This document shows positions 1-14,600 of a DNA stretch of 64,000 nt, piece after piece. A model generated the notes under the pieces. That model made no database searches. It was given only the letters and a program-made list of their open reading frames with translations, and had not been told where the DNA came from. The position numbers and the translations under genes were made by a program. How positions within the stretch are numbered: position 1 is the first letter of the stretch; every line of letters starts with the position of its first letter. This stretch comes from Lineus longissimus (lineage: Eukaryota; Nemertea; Pilidiophora; Heteronemertea; Lineidae): positions 13,441,501 to 13,505,500 of the forward strand of contig NC_088323.1 of NCBI RefSeq assembly GCF_910592395.1, read 5' to 3'.

Positions 1-1634
1 CCACATTATTCATACGAAAACAAGCATAATCTTTTACTTTTAGAAAATACTGCTTCAACTTGAAGGATTTGCTTCCAAGGAAATGCTAGTTTTTATTCAT
101 ATGGCCCATTGTTTATAAGGCTTCTCGCTATCGGCAATTGATGTCATTTGGCGATGGATGGTGATATCGACCGAACAGCCTAACCAGACATAACCAGTTT
201 TTCTTCGATGTAATTATTGAAGTTCTGCAACAGTGTCAGCCCGAGAACTGAACCCCTGCAGATGATCTTAAAACCCTTATTGTCAGCCCTTATAATCCAT
301 GACTTCGCTACAAAGATAGTGCAACCCGTAGGCTCTCCGTTGGTATCCAGTGTCACGGCATACGCCTGGCCAATCTCCAGACATCTTGACACTCAAGCAT
401 TGGATCCAGTCCACCGACCCGGATTCCATTACACCAACCCTTGACGCAATACGCATATCTGCCTGTACAAGTTGATTCTGTTATTCCTCACTGGATCGCA
501 TGCTACCGCCGATATTAACCAATCAGAAGGCCTATATCCAGAGCCCACTTTGATCATGATCTAAGCAACCTCGCTTCTAGTCTTTTACGTTCAAAAATGC
601 TGTGGCGAAAGTGTATATTGGCAGTATGCCAAGACTGGAGGCGAGAATAAATAAATGACTCATTCATGAAAAAATTCACAATTTTGAACGCAGCGTTCTC
701 ATTGGCTAACAACATCGAGGCGCACGAGAGACAGAATTATGGCATGCTTTTCTTCAGAGGTATGAGGGGAGGTAACGGACCGATTATCGCTGATGGCTCA
801 GAATGATCTCTAGAAGGAGTGTCACAAAGAAGCACACGTCCTCTCTCATTCTATAGATTTTCCGCTTTGAGAAAATTAACACAGCAATTGTAACCAAGGT
901 CAAGAGATTCATATGATTACCAGAAGCAAAATTAAAATTTCATGTGTTCATCATCATATGCTAATGAGAAAATGACATGTGACAGCGAGTGACGTCATCC
1001 ATATTTATGTGAATTGACATTAACTAATCACAGAGCTTTTATTTTTAGATGTGTCCAGGGGTTCATAAGAGGACCACTTCAAGTGGGAAGCGCATTGACC
1101 CCTGGACGTGGAGGTTGCTTCATTCCCGCCACGCCTCTTTTCGGATATTTTGTGACCACCAAATCACCAGTGATCGGACACGGCAAAACAATGAGCACTG
1201 TAGATATAAACGATTTAGCTATAGTTGGCCCGTACTGAATGGTCTAGACCAGCAGACCCCTCGAGCAGTTGCTTTGCACACAAGCTAGTCGTCTGGCGCT
1301 GCAGTGCTTCTTTGGTCTTCCCTTTAGGTCGTCCTGATCATTTTTTATATGACAATTCCATTGCGCTAATTGGCCAAATTTGACTGACAGCATGTTCTTG
1401 CGGAGAAAATCTGCCTACTAGGGCCTATCGCATGGTGCATGAGCATGAAGTCGCACGTGGCATCACAATTCATCTGTGGTCAATTCCTAACCAGGTCATT
1501 GTGCCGTGTCATAGGGCTCTCTGATTTACCGGCCATGTAAGACAAAATTGCGTTGCAATAAATTTTCATTAAGATTATATTAGTGGGAAGGGAATGAATC
1601 TACTATAATTGGCCTCATGACTTAAGCACAAAGG
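1..1634. other. No gene recognised
   Basis: I see only short open stretches on both strands, without protein motifs, splice patterns or strong codon structure. The last part, up to the MITE at 1,643, may be the far C-terminal side of the minus-strand LINE that resumes at 2,480, but no diagnostic residues are visible. The region is most likely degraded intergenic or mobile DNA. Confidence 0.4.
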
Positions 1635-1642
1635 ACAAAAGT

Positions 1643-2472
1643 ACGAAAGCCCAGAGACTCATTTCGAGATTCGAAATTCGAAATTCAAAACTAGACTTCG
1701 AGATTCAAACTTGTCTTCCAAATTCAAAACTCGACCTCGAAATTCAAAACTTTAAAAAAATTAGCAATGACCAATGGCTTCGTGCGTGTAATTTTGTTAT
1801 CTGTGTATGTTACTCTGTACGCTATGAACATGCCCACAGGCAGCTGCAGTGATGTAGGTACATTGTAACGGTAGATCACAGTCCCATCACAGTCTCATGA
1901 TGTGTGCTCTTGGTGATTTACGTTATGTGTACGGTCTGTGTTGATCTATACAGGTGCTGCTTGACGTATTTTCTTTCGTGACTAAAAGAAGGAGCTGGGA
2001 ATAAAAGTGGGTCTTCATGCAACTAATATGCACATTTAGGGGACTGGGTGGTGTTTCATTCACCGATATATTCCTGGTGCAAACGAGAACAGTTTCGATA
2101 TACTGTGAGATAGGAGAGAACATTATTGGCGATTCAGTGCAGCTTGATCTCGACTAGCTGGCTGCTGCTTATAGATATCGTTTAATGTAAATCAGGTTGA
2201 ATCACTTGTATGCCCCTAGGGGTGCACTGAAATGTATGTAGGAGGTACCCCATCAAGAGACTTCACAAAGTGATGAGTTAGTTACCAAAGTGGCGTTGAA
2301 CGGTGTGTAATAGGGAAGTGATATGATTGGCGAGCCAATTATTTCTTGTGTTGTAAGACGGCTTGTCATTGGTCAATTTTAAGTTGTGAATTTCGAAGTC
2401 AAGTTTTTATTCTCGAAATCGAGTTTTGAATTTCGAATTTCGAATCTCGAAATGAGCCTTCTTGGCTTTCGT
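1643..2472. mobile_element. TIR element (MITE), about 830 bp, 7-bp target duplication
   Basis: The two ends are inverted copies of each other over roughly 60-100 bp. They start ACGAAAGCC and continue through a motif-rich stretch of TTCGAAATTCGAAATTC units, which reappears reverse-complemented at about 2,390-2,472. Directly outside the ends lies ACAAAAG on both sides (1,635-1,641 and 2,473-2,479), a 7-bp direct repeat; an eighth base differs. An 8-bp duplication is typical of hAT elements, so a non-autonomous hAT-like element is the best guess. There is no coding capacity. It sits at the edge of a degenerate LINE reverse transcriptase on the minus strand, so it is probably younger than that LINE. 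Confidence 0.75.
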
Positions 2473-2479
2473 ACAAAAG

Positions 2480-3330
2480 ACATTCAAGCTCCAAGCCCCA
2501 ACTCTAACAATCACCGGCACAGTCTTTGTTCGTGCAATAAGCGTGTTTAACTTCAGATCTGTCTTGATGTGCACCACAATATATTTGGCAGATTTTACCG
2601 CCTCCAAGTAGGGATATTCTTGGCTGATATTCTGATATGCAAGGTTTTACACTTGAAGGGATTTCCATTTGCCACTCGCGGCGTCTCTGCATCGGCCAGG
2701 AACGTTATCATTTGACGATAGATGATGGTGTCGTCCGGAAATCGGCAGTGGAGAAGTTTTCTGCGATGTAGTTGATGAAGATGAGAAACAGGGTCGGTCA
2801 CATAACTAAACCCTGGGGAACACCCGAGGTCACTGGCTGGAAACACCCTGATCTCTTTCCTCCAAAACTACCACCCTTTTGGACTTTTGTGAGGTCAGGA
2901 AGCTTCGGATCCAGTGTACATAACTGCCCATTTTCAGAAGGAGCTTGTCATCCGGCACCCTGTCAAATTATTTTCCGAAAGTCTATGGCAATGGCATCGA
3001 CTTGCCTTGCTCGTGCAGAGGTGTTGTGCAGGTCGTTAACAATTTAAAGTCGAGGGGTTTTGCAAGACAAACCATGTATGTTGCCATGTTAAGTCTTGCG
3101 GATGATAAGTTTCTTCAAGATACTTTGATATTGGTTAATTTTATGCTCTTAATTTTGCTGCAAATGTAGGTTAGAGAGACGGGTCCATAATTAGCCGGAA
3201 AGTTTTTCAATTTTTTAATAGATTAGAGCCACATTGGCAGTTGTGAAGTCATTTGATAGCTATAGCCCGAAGTAAAGGACTTGTTTAAGATTTTAATAAG
3301 GATGGCTGCAAGTCTGAATCTTGTTCTTTA
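2480..3330 (-). pseudogene. Degenerate LINE reverse transcriptase fragment (CR1/Jockey-like)
   Basis: Read on the minus strand through several frame changes, the order of non-LTR reverse transcriptase blocks is recognisable. First comes NYGPVSLT (the NYRPISLT block, near 3,190). Then come VDAIAIDFRK with FDRVPDDKLLLK (motif A region, near 2,930-3,010) and SGVPQG (motif B, near 2,830). These are followed by FLIFINYIAENFST, a DDTIIYR remnant (motif C side, near 2,720) and a tail containing SAKYIVVHIKTDLKLNTLI. Frameshifts and stops show it is dead. The tail ends at the flank of the MITE at 1,643-2,472. Clade assignment is from memory of motif spelling and is uncertain. Confidence 0.7.
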
Positions 3331-5595
3331 AGTAGCATCGCGCCAAGATAATCACATTACTGAACTTCCAGCGATATTGCCTCCGTATAGCCTCCGCCCA
3401 TATTGACGGCGTTGTCTGGAAGCTGAACAACGTCAATACATTAAGAGTTAATATGATGTATAATCAGGGCTCATATGGAATATGCCTTATCATCACCAAA
3501 CGTTTTCAAATGGGACATAATAGAGAGTTTGAGATCCGCAACTTATAGCAAAACTTATACGTGTACTTATAAACATCGGGGTACGTTGAAGCGTATAGAA
3601 AAATGAATGGAGAAAACCCAAACTTATGTTTTGACGTATTCGTACAATAATGTACCATGGATGAGGGTTCGACTCCACCAATGCCTTGGAACCAATTACA
3701 GCTCGCCTTACAAACACGCTATATTTTGGCGAACAATAACGCAAGAAATATGAATTATCATAGGCATTGTCGTTCGATACCATTCAATGTATTCAAACTC
3801 AATCTGGATGGTCACAAGTTGTCCGATGGTTATACCGTTACCGGCTGTGCCGTCTTCGCCTTTGTTTCTATTTCGATTAATCGACGAATATACGGGTCCA
3901 TGTATAGGCCAGCCCGTATTACTTATGAGCTAGATTTTGAAGGCACACTGTTGATCAAACTCAGTTTTCTACCATACCTCTACTCTAGACGTAAAGGGTA
4001 ACACGCTCAAGGTGTAAACTTAAACTCCGCATAAAATCTGATGTGAATGATTTTTAAATCAGAATGGAATGTACAAAAGAAAAAGCTTGTTTTGGTGGCA
4101 GTTTGTTTCATTTCCCTTAAAATCAACTTGCGTAGTAATTTTCGGTCTCCGCGTATAGAAACACGATTATGTAATAGACTCGGCGCCGATTGATGACGAT
4201 GACAGCATAGAAGCATGGTAAGTCTTGTAATGGATTTTGTATTCAGCTGAGGCCCGCGTATAATAATTTGACGGATTGAACGCAGAAAAGGACCCACAAA
4301 ACCGCCTTTTTTTCTCTGTCTGTGGTTATCTGTTGGCGGTTGTAATTAGATCTGAGCTAATATAGTTTCCCTAATTATTGAAGCTGTGTTATCTCAGTCG
4401 TGAGTTAGCCAGAGCATTTTTATCCAGGCTGGAAGATTCGACTAATGGAAAACTTATGATGGGAAAAAATCAGACCCATATTCGATGACGTATTTTGGAA
4501 GAAACTAATAAGTATACGTATACGTTTTGCTATAAGTTGCTGATCTCAAACTATCTAATGCAAGACCGACGACACTAATGGTAAAATACAACTCTTGCAT
4601 GCATTTATCATGTGAACAAGATGTGTATCTACCCACACTTTGAGCCAGCTTATGTATGCATCGCTGGCGCCCTCTCCACACAAAGCATGCCACTATTCCC
4701 TGCAATTCCTACCTTTAACAGGCAAACCTTTTTGGGCTTGATTTTAGCACAATTTTCTATCATATTCCGTTCCGTCAAGTCCACGAGACGAGGTAGTGAG
4801 ACCCCGAGGCCTATTTGGCTGTAGTGTGAGAAGGTTGGCAACAAACAATATCTTATCTCCTCCTTTTGAGGGTTAACTAGTGACATCTAGGTGTCCAGTT
4901 TTCAGTCTCACACAGTGATTTTGTTCAAACACAAATTGAATAATATAGTTTATTTCGTTCAGGTTGAAAATTAAAAGTAACCAAACCAGGGAAAGGTAAA
5001 CGGAAACGGGAAAAAGGTAAACATAATGTGTACTTTTGAGATTTGAGTTATATATGGAAGGCGAGGTTAACTACGCCCGCTACGTCACTCGTATCAGGGA
5101 GTAATGTCACCATCGCCTTAGTAACATGTAAACAATACAAGAAAATGGGGGGGGATTTCTTTCCCACGAGAGAGAACCTCAGAGAACCCCAGAGAGAGAG
5201 AGAGAGATTCAGGAGATCCTGGGACGTGAGCCTAGGGCTCCCAGAAGAAGTGTAAGCAGATTGAAAGTAAAGAGTGTCAATCGGGAAATCATCGTGGAGT
5301 CCATTTGAGTACATGTAGTTCCCCCAACACAAACTGTATTACAGCAGTTCGGCAAGAGCTTTAGGACTCTTATTTTCTGTATTTGAAGCCCCAGGGCAGT
5401 TCCCCTCATTGGTTGAAATACAGGGATTTATTGTGTACAGGGTCGTAAAAGAGTAACCCCTAATTTATTCTCGATGGCATTGTCGAGCGCCAATCAGAGC
5501 AGGGGACGTCCACAAGTCATGTCTCTCTGAAGCTGAATGTAGGACATTCTTGTCTTTCTTGATCCCGAATGTGATCCGGATTTTAATCCATCTTT
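3331..5595. other. No gene recognised
   Basis: The short open frames here (for example 3,657-4,001 on plus and 3,493-3,783 on minus) show no domain motif and overlap each other, so I treat them as chance. A short AG-rich microsatellite is present at about 5,190-5,208. The part nearest 5,595 may include promoter or 5' UTR sequence of the death-effector/ankyrin gene. A possible 3' splice site (CTTTCAG followed by GTGAATC) lies near 5,600, 60 bp before its start codon. Confidence 0.35.
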
Positions 5596-5658
5596 CAGGT
5601 GAATCATCATCCATTCGACAGATATTTGCAGTGGAAGACCCAATGACTTAAAAAAACT

Positions 5659-8600
5659 ATGGCAGCTAAAAATATAGGTGAGTGCTCATTTTGTTATTGT
5701 GATCTTGTCTTCGAGTTCTTGTACTGTGCATGCTTTTCACAGTGGAACGTTGTAGTGGTATCCACCCTGACTGAGAAATCCATGAAAACTGTAACATTTA
5801 CTGAAAATAGAACGATAAGAAACAAAGTGTAAGTTTTTTACCCCTCGGCCAGCGGCATGGCCTAAGGGTATTGTCGTTCTCTTCGGCGTTGGTCTGTCGG
5901 GCCGTCCGTCGGGCCGTCCATCGGGGCGACGTAAACGTTTTCTCCACCGGGGGGGGGGGGCTTGTTGAAAACGGACAAATAGCACTTTATCCTTGCAACT
6001 GGAAGGCATTTTATTAAGTGTACATGGTAGGTTGCATCTGCTGAGGATACGAGGATACATCACATATCACACAAGTTATTTTCAAGGTCACGGAGGTCAG
6101 AGTTAAAATGTTCATCATTGGTCCTTTGCCTAACGACGACGTAAACGATCTAACTTGAGAGTGCTTCGAGGTTTTCTTTTCATATACAGTAAATGTGTAG
6201 CATATCGGTTGGCGCTGTTCACTATTGAAAATCACGTCTATCCGATTCACGCTTTCACCATCAGAGTGCGTTTGCTGAAAATGGAAACATTGCACTTCCT
6301 CCTAAACAACTCAGCGGAATTTCATGAAATTAGTATGGTATGTGTGTCTGTTAAGCATACATTATACGGTGCACGAGTTTTTCGTTCCACCCAATTTTCA
6401 AAGTCACAGAGGTCAACGTTCAAATGTTCCTCATTGGTCCCTTGACTAACATGACTAATGACGTAAACGCTCTAATTTACTTCAGACTGCTTTAAGATTC
6501 TATTTTAATATTGACTAATAATAATAATAATAACAATTTATTATATTAAAAGTGATTTTGAATGAAAATCATTTGCAAAGCACTGTACAATTTAAAAAAC
6601 CACACATAGTAAAAGAGAAAATTGTACATAGAGATTAAAACATTCATAGAGATTAAAACATTTAGGTGCTGGTGTCGAAGTGTTCAATAAAAAGGTGAGT
6701 TTTAAGATGTTTTTTGAAGGCGCTGGTGCCAATGGGATCATGCATCCAGGCCGGAAGTGCGTTCCACAGCCTGGGTGCCAAGTTCCCCAGGTAACAGTCT
6801 CCGAAGACGCCCCTTGTCCGTGGTATGGAAAGGAGCCACTGGTCCTCGGAAGACCGAAGCCTGCTGTCCGGGGCACGAAGACTGAGGAACTCCTTGAGGT
6901 ACTCCGGGCTTTGGTCATTATGTAAGACTTGATGCGTCAGCAGTACTGTCAGTAGCACTTTATACTGGATACGTGATCTCACCGGCAGCCAGTGCAGCTC
7001 CTTAAGTACAGGGGTGATGTGTTCCCTCTTTTTGGTCTTACTTAGAAGCCTAGCAGCTGCATTCTGAACTTTTTGTAGTCTTGAAAGTTCACTATGTGTG
7101 TAGCATATCAGTAGGCGCTGTTCGCTATCGATCACGTTCACGGTTTCAAAGTTTTCCATAATTTTATCTGTCATTAGTGCATAGCTACATACAGCACACA
7201 ATTCCAGCATATCTTCTTCAATATGCATCTGCAAATGCACTGTTATCAGCATAACGCAATCAACGTACCACCTAATTCAACTTAGTCTTGGGCCGAGTGT
7301 TGTCACGTGCTACTGAGTATGGTATTTTTTTGGAGCTACCTTTATGAACCACCAATCGAATAATAAGTCTGGCTTTCTGTTAAACCCTGTTATTCTATAG
7401 TCCACGTGGAGAATACTTCCGCCATAACGTGCACAAAATTCATCCACCTGAGCAAGTGCGTGCTTTTTGGTGTTGTTCCTTGGCTTTTAGTGTGTGGTCG
7501 AGGCACTTTCTCCGTTTGATCTGCAGTTCCCCCTGCTCCTGATTTCCTCTGTAGAAGCACCAGTTGACGCAGGCCTCTGCAGTCCTGAACGTGTCTGCCA
7601 TTGTTATCCCCCAGGCTTTCTGTGGTTCCAATCATGCCAATACAGACAATATCAAATGCAATTTCAAATGTTTCAGGGGCAGAAAAAACGGACAAAAAGT
7701 GGCATGCACATCTGTTAAGTAAGTTGGATGGAAAGCTGACAGATGAGGAGGTGAGAAAACTGAAGCACTTTCTTGGGACTGCGGAAACGCTCACCCTCAA
7801 TGAACTGGGGAAGTGCAGTAATTTTTGCGATGTGTGGAACAGTCTTGAAAGGTATGTGTACCACCAGACAGTGTGTTCACCCGACTTTCGTTATGTAAAA
7901 GCACTGACGACCTCGCCATAATCCGGTCGGTGCAGCAATTAGTAACTATCATGATGGTGATGCAAATCTAAAACAGTTTTTTTCGACCCTTGGGTTGGAA
8001 CCACATAACATTCATAATGCAAAAACCTGAAAATCAATTTGGATACAACCGGAATATCATCATTTTTTTAAATACAGGGCACGAAAGCTGGCAATCGGTG
8101 ATTACGACGAACTGAGTGAGTTGATGGAGATGCTCAAACGCATGGACTGTGTTGGTGTGATCAATGACCACAAGGGCAGAATAGAAGATTACCGTGCAAA
8201 GCAGGTAACCCCGACTTAAGTGCCAAAACATCACCTACATCATTCTCCGTATAGTTGGTGAAATTTACCCATTTTTATGGTGAATAACTACATGTACACC
8301 ACTTTCTTCTAAAACTTCATTTTCCTTATCAGAGGTGTTGACCCGCAACTTTGTTAACTGATATTCAATATAAAATCCCGATTGTGACGGAGTTTTGTTT
8401 AGGAATAAAATATAAACTCTATTGGCTTATCTTTTGTTTTCTTCGGATAAAAATAATATTTCATGAACTAACTACTAGTATTTTCTACATTTTACTTCGT
8501 TCCTGACTTACTGAAAAAAATATTTTTTTTGGTTCAAATTCCTGCCCAGCAAGGGTCAATAATTATTTGGCACGAGTTGGGGTCGCGCTCAGAAAATATT

Positions 8601-11600
8601 CTGGATATAAGTCTCATCAACTTTTCGATTAGCTGCATCGACATGCCCTGCCTGCGGAAAATCGGGAATTTCGAAAACAAATTGGTCATCTCCAAGTTCT
8701 GTGAGGCTGCCTTTCTAGGTGAAAGAATTATACAATCTTGATGACTTAGGCGATATGAATGAGTACCACGAAGATCAAACCATTGTGGTGCTTGTGCTTT
8801 AGCAACACTGTAAAATTTAAACCACCTAGCGTCGAGGTTTGATCACTTGACAGCCCGATGGCGTTGCTTTCGTCCAAGTAGCATAGAGAGAAAGCTGTGT
8901 ATCTTTGGGTTCACACTGTAGCCTTGGGGGGGGGGGGGAGTAATCACTTTCATCCACCGCGCTAAAACAACGTCATGAGCTTACATGTACTGCAGGGCTG
9001 GCGAATCGAAACGTTCAGGAGAAATGTCGTGTTGGTGACTTCAGAAGATTGATCATACAAACTGATGATTTTGTTTAATATCTTGGGTTATTCATTGATG
9101 ATAGTTGTTGGTAATATTTTTATCAGCCATTCGTTTATTTTGTCATCATCGTCCTTTTGATTAATATATAATGAACAAAGTAATGCAACGCCCACTGGGT
9201 AAGTCATAAAACCACGCCTTCCATCAAGAACTTACGATAATGTTTCCCAATTACCACAAATACTTACACAAAAGCTGGCAACATTTGAAGTGCTCAGCAG
9301 TCACACCGGTTATGGTACAATGATGGTGTGGTCACAGAGAAAAAGACTTCGCCCCCAAATTAAAAACCTTTTATTCTTTTTCGTTGCATCTCTCACAGTC
9401 TCAGAAAACGCCCGTCGGTAGGCCTTCAGATGGCGCAGCGCCTAAAACTACGGCAAGTGATGAGAAAGAATGCTCTCAGGTAAACTCCTCACTTCTTCCG
9501 AATATTTATATCGGCCATTCGTTTATTTTGTCCTCGTCGTCCTTTTGATAAATATATAATGAACAAAGTAATGCAACGCCCACTGGGTAAGTCATAAAAC
9601 CACGCCTTCCATCAAGAACTTACGATAATGTTTCCCAATTACCACAAATAGCGTCCTATTGTTTGGTGGGGGGGGGGGGGGGGAGCAATTGCCAAGTCCT
9701 GAGATATTTATAACTTCTTTGTGAAATCCTGTCCGTGTGCCAGTTCTTAAGGAGCTGTGGTCCTTCAGGGGGAAATTGTTTACAGTTTATTTTACAAGCA
9801 TTATTACTATGATGTGAATTTTGAGGGCAAAGCCGAAGCTAAAAGCATCGAAGGCATCAAGCTCATCACATAGTGAATGATATGGGTTCCCGCTTCGGAA
9901 AAAAATATCATTTTGGAAACCGAAAATGTAATTTCCTGACCCAGCAGAAATAGATCCAAGAGGAAGTGTTGCCAACGATTTGACACCTTGCATTTTTGTC
10001 GGAAGTAAACAATTAAATGGGAGGGGAGGTTACTTACGCAGGCAATTAGGCTAGTAGTATATTATAGAGGGAGAGCAAGACATGGGAATGTTACAATCAT
10101 GCACCATCACTCTTTTCTTTACAAATGTCGACCTAATCTTGCGACATTACAATTGACAATTATAATGGCGTAATTACAAGCGGGTTGGCACTTAAACGTG
10201 ATCGAAGACACAATGGGGGACTTTTAGACCAAACGTTAAGCAAGAAGGACTGTCATCACAAGTGGCTGATACGCTCTTCGTTGTGGTATTGGGGATCCAT
10301 TAAAGTGTTAACACAACATGATAAATAAAGTCTGTACATTGTTTTGATCGAAATGTTTGACTTATTCTAAAAAAACACGTTCACGACCCCCCCCCCTTGA
10401 TCCGCCTGCCATTCTAACCAATTCTGATATGCCAATGGAAAAAAAAACGCCTCGGAGTCTGTTCCGGTGACCATCGGATCACCATTCATGAGTACGACCT
10501 AGACCGTGCCAGTTCGAACCCTGTACATGTTTTAACCCTCTCCACAGGCACGCGGAAATAAGAGCTCAATAGCCCCCCACATCACCTGGCCACGTAATCT
10601 CAAAATATCTTTTTCAAAACTTCAACTGTTTTGCATAGTGGGAATATTATATTTCATCATGACATACAGCAGTAATCTTTAATATCTACCTGTTCGCCGA
10701 AAATTGGAAAAGTTTCAGAAACTTTAGAAACCTGTGTTTGTCAGTCGATTAGGGGGCTATTGAGCTCTTATTAGTTCCATGTGCCTGTGCCCTCTCGTGA
10801 GTGTTGGGATATCAGCACCAAACTGCTGTTGGTTCAATATTATAAATATATCGTGTCAAATGTATTTTTCTTCTTCTGAAAGCTTCGGGAATAGGACGCT
10901 ATGATGTTTATATTACACTTAAATTTCAGAGTCAGGGTAAATCTCTAGCCAAAGCCGCCAGAGACGGAGATACTGCAGCAGTCGTCAAATTGCTATCAGA
11001 TGGAGCACATGTAGACTATGTAGACTATGAGATTTATACGGTAAGAAGTAACTTGTTGGTAACCGCTGCCTTAATTGTTGTCTCTCAGTGCTCACTATCC
11101 TGAGCTTCAGGTTTTTGATACCGGTCCTACCTCGTGTCGAGAGACGAAGTATACTGAAAACCACTGGTGCTAGGATGAGCTGAACTGTGATGCCCATTTA
11201 GGGGAAAACTAGGACAAGGGTCTAATGTTACAACATTTCTGTAGCAGACGATGTTTAAACAGAAATTTGTTATTGTAAAATGTGCGTGCTACGCACCAAC
11301 TTACTGCATGGAAACATCCGTTCTTGGAAGATCAACTAGATTTCTCTATGCTCCTTCCGTGCAGCATGCTTGATTCATTGAAAATCGTTCATGTCAAGCT
11401 GATGAATGCAATTCAAGTGGTAAAACATATAAATACCGCAATGAATATATTGTCCCTGTGAGCGAATTCCTGATCATTAAAGTCCTTATTTATCGTCGAA
11501 TGTAACACATATAACCTTTGGCTGATTCCTAATCATTACATACTGCTTAAACCTTAGGTTACAAAGACATTTGGCATACAAGTTGGTATAAACCCAAAAA

Positions 11601-14600
11601 TTGTGCTTTTATTTATGATCCGAAGCGATATTCCGAAAACACTCGCCATCTTTGACCACCTCGCTCAACTTACGGAAGTGACGTTAATCTAGGGAGACGC
11701 GTTGTAAACAGATCAGTGCATGCAATGCCAATCTACACTGATTGTGTTTGATGAGAGAGGAGGTGATGAACCTGGTGAAGGTGCTCCAGCTACGGCAGAC
11801 GAAGACGCGGTCTTTATTCAACCGTACATGTACGAACCGGAGGCCAACGACCCGGAGCCGCCGAACGATGCCAATCTTAATCAAATTGAAATGGACGTTG
11901 ATAATGACGATGTAGAAGGCAGAATTGACCATACAGTTCTGGGAAATTGGTAAGTTGACAGTCCTAGGCATGAATTGTAGGCCATTGGTCTTGTAAAATG
12001 AGGGACTCTAGTGGGGAAGTCGTGTTTTTAAGCCAACCCTCTCAGCAGAGCATATGCCATGGGTGGTGCAGGGACAGTGCATTGCCGTGTACATCGATAT
12101 ACGTCATCAGCTGATCTTTGCACAAGCATCTCTGGCCATGCATACATACATGCAATCAAAATTTGCCACTAGTTTCTTCATGGTGACTAATATCTTTTAT
12201 TGTTTTACCCTTTTAGGTGCACTTGTGGTTTTTGCCAGGTTATGCCAACAAGGGGAGAGTGCATCTGTTGTCAACAACTTGATGAAATCCGAATAAAGAC
12301 TGGAACTGAACAAGAGGGGGTGGCCTGCATCACATGTCATGAAGGATTTGATCCAGTGTGTTTAAATACGCATGTTCTTGAAACTGCCTGGTTGCAGTAC
12401 AAGCAACAGTATGGAAAGCAGGCTTATGAGGGACCAGCTCACAAGAAACTCCGCCACATTGCTTATCGCCAAGTTATTCGCTGGACCTATGGATATTTAG
12501 GAAAAGACATGCGTGTCGTAGTTCCTTCGTGTGTCGTTTCCAAAGTAAGAGCATTTTTTCCTCCACCTGGACTTGAAGAGGATGCCATATTTGTGGGTTT
12601 TCTGTTCAAGGAGTAACAACATATTCTTAATTATTCTGTGACTATGTCTCTACTCTTTGATAGTATCAAATAATACTACATGTCTATATCCATGTTTGAA
12701 AAACTACAACTTCTTGAATAATCAGAAAGTACACTGTGTTCTATACAGTTCTCGGTTCCTTGTCAGTACCATGGATAGTTACAATTCTTTCTACTGAAAT
12801 GTACATTACATGAGAATAAATGATTTTACAGATATACAACTCAACACTTTTGTCAGTGTTCAACTTCGATTTCATGATTGACTGCTCCCCTGTTTCCTGA
12901 ACAGGATTGATCATACATCGACTGCAGCAACGAAATACCATTATCTGCCTCACTTCCTTTTATAAAAACGTGAGAACCTCCGACGGTTGGCAACGGCTTC
13001 TTCCTTAGGTGGTCGTTCAAATTTGGCACATAGTGGTGGAGGGTTTTGTTCACTGATTTCGTGCAATTTACCACTCGTCACTAGCCGTCGGACCTCAGCT
13101 GCAAACTTCTCAACATATCCTGAAAGACAGAAGTGGAGACATTTTATCATTGTGGCTGACTGATGTTAACTGGCTGAAGAATATTTTAGACCCTGGGTAT
13201 CATTATGCTTACCCCAAACTCAGCTGAAAAATCAAACCTCATGCAAGAAAACCCCAAGTTTGTTCCATCTGAAAACGGGAAAACTCAAAATTTCTGACAA
13301 GAAAGTGTTTATCCAATTTGATACTCCAGTTGCAACACTGTAACACACTAAATACTTACCAAACGTAGCGCTGTTTGCCACTGCTGCTACAATATAATCT
13401 CCACGCCTGTTCTTGGGGTTTCGCATGTTGTATCGGAGTGAACCATCTTTGTTCTTGCCTTGCGCTCTTCCTGCATTTTCATTGAAATGGAGTGCTGCCA
13501 TTTGCAATCTGAAAGACAACAAATTGACACACTGTAGGCGAACATGATTACATGTATAATGATTTCAGAGAGTTGCTTAGAGCAAGAGGAGCAGTTACAT
13601 CACTAGTAATTCAGAACAGTTAGTGTGTACCTACCTGCTTTTCATTCCATTGTAACCGAAGTGGAACATCTTTGGCGCAAAGTGGATCACAGTGCTGTGA
13701 CATCCTTCCAACCCTGATGTTTGGCCATGGGAACTTAACATGGACACTGCCTTCAGCAACTTCGTATTCACAAGTATGTTGCAGACTTTGTCATACTCCT
13801 GGGAACCTGAAATGAATAGGATTAGTAAATTGAAATAGGAAGTTTCGATTCAATCTGAAACAATCTGATCTAAAATCTTACTTTGATGTAGCAAAAGGTT
13901 ACTAGGAATACGTCCAAGTGTAGGGCACTTACTTTTCTTGAACCACTGCTTCCCCGCCGGACTCTTCTGTGGATGCATCTAGGGAAAAGTTCACTATCGT
14001 GCGTGTGAACGTTAGCAATGTGGTTAACCACGGACTTCCACTTGGCGATGATAAGTTCCTTGTCATTGTCACTTGTGACAGCACACCAGTACAAGTGGTT
14101 GATTATACTTCGAATCCACTTCAATACTAAGGGGAACTTCTTACCAAGCTTGGTTAACTTCTTCCGCAATCCTGAAAAAAGTATTTCGAGTTGCATGTAA
14201 TGCTTCTAGTTGAAAACATCAATACTAACTGAGGTATCAAACAGCCCTCCCAGTAGAGAATGTGCTCAAGGAGAGACCGCCGTCGGCCGGGCTGGTCAAA
14301 ATGTCGTTAGTTTACAGGGCTTGACACTGAAGGAGGCAACCAAGCAATGCCTCCGTACAGGTGACAGCATTTTGCCGTGATCACTGTGTAAATACCTTTT
14401 GCAACATGCCATATATCGAAGTAGTGCCTGATGTTCTTGGCCGGCTTCTCTCTCACCCACTTTGCAGCAGACATGTGGCCATCTGTAATAAGCTCCATCT
14501 TCTGGTTAGACAGTTCCTCCTCAACCTTGCTGACACAACGCTTCAGACCCTCCAGCTCCATGTGGTAGCTATTTTTTACCTCTGTTGACTGCAAAGATAA

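Noticed and set aside
3493-4001. Overlapping 96- and 114-codon frames on opposite strands
   Set aside because: No motif, no splice links and no repeat relation; the length is expected by chance in this composition.
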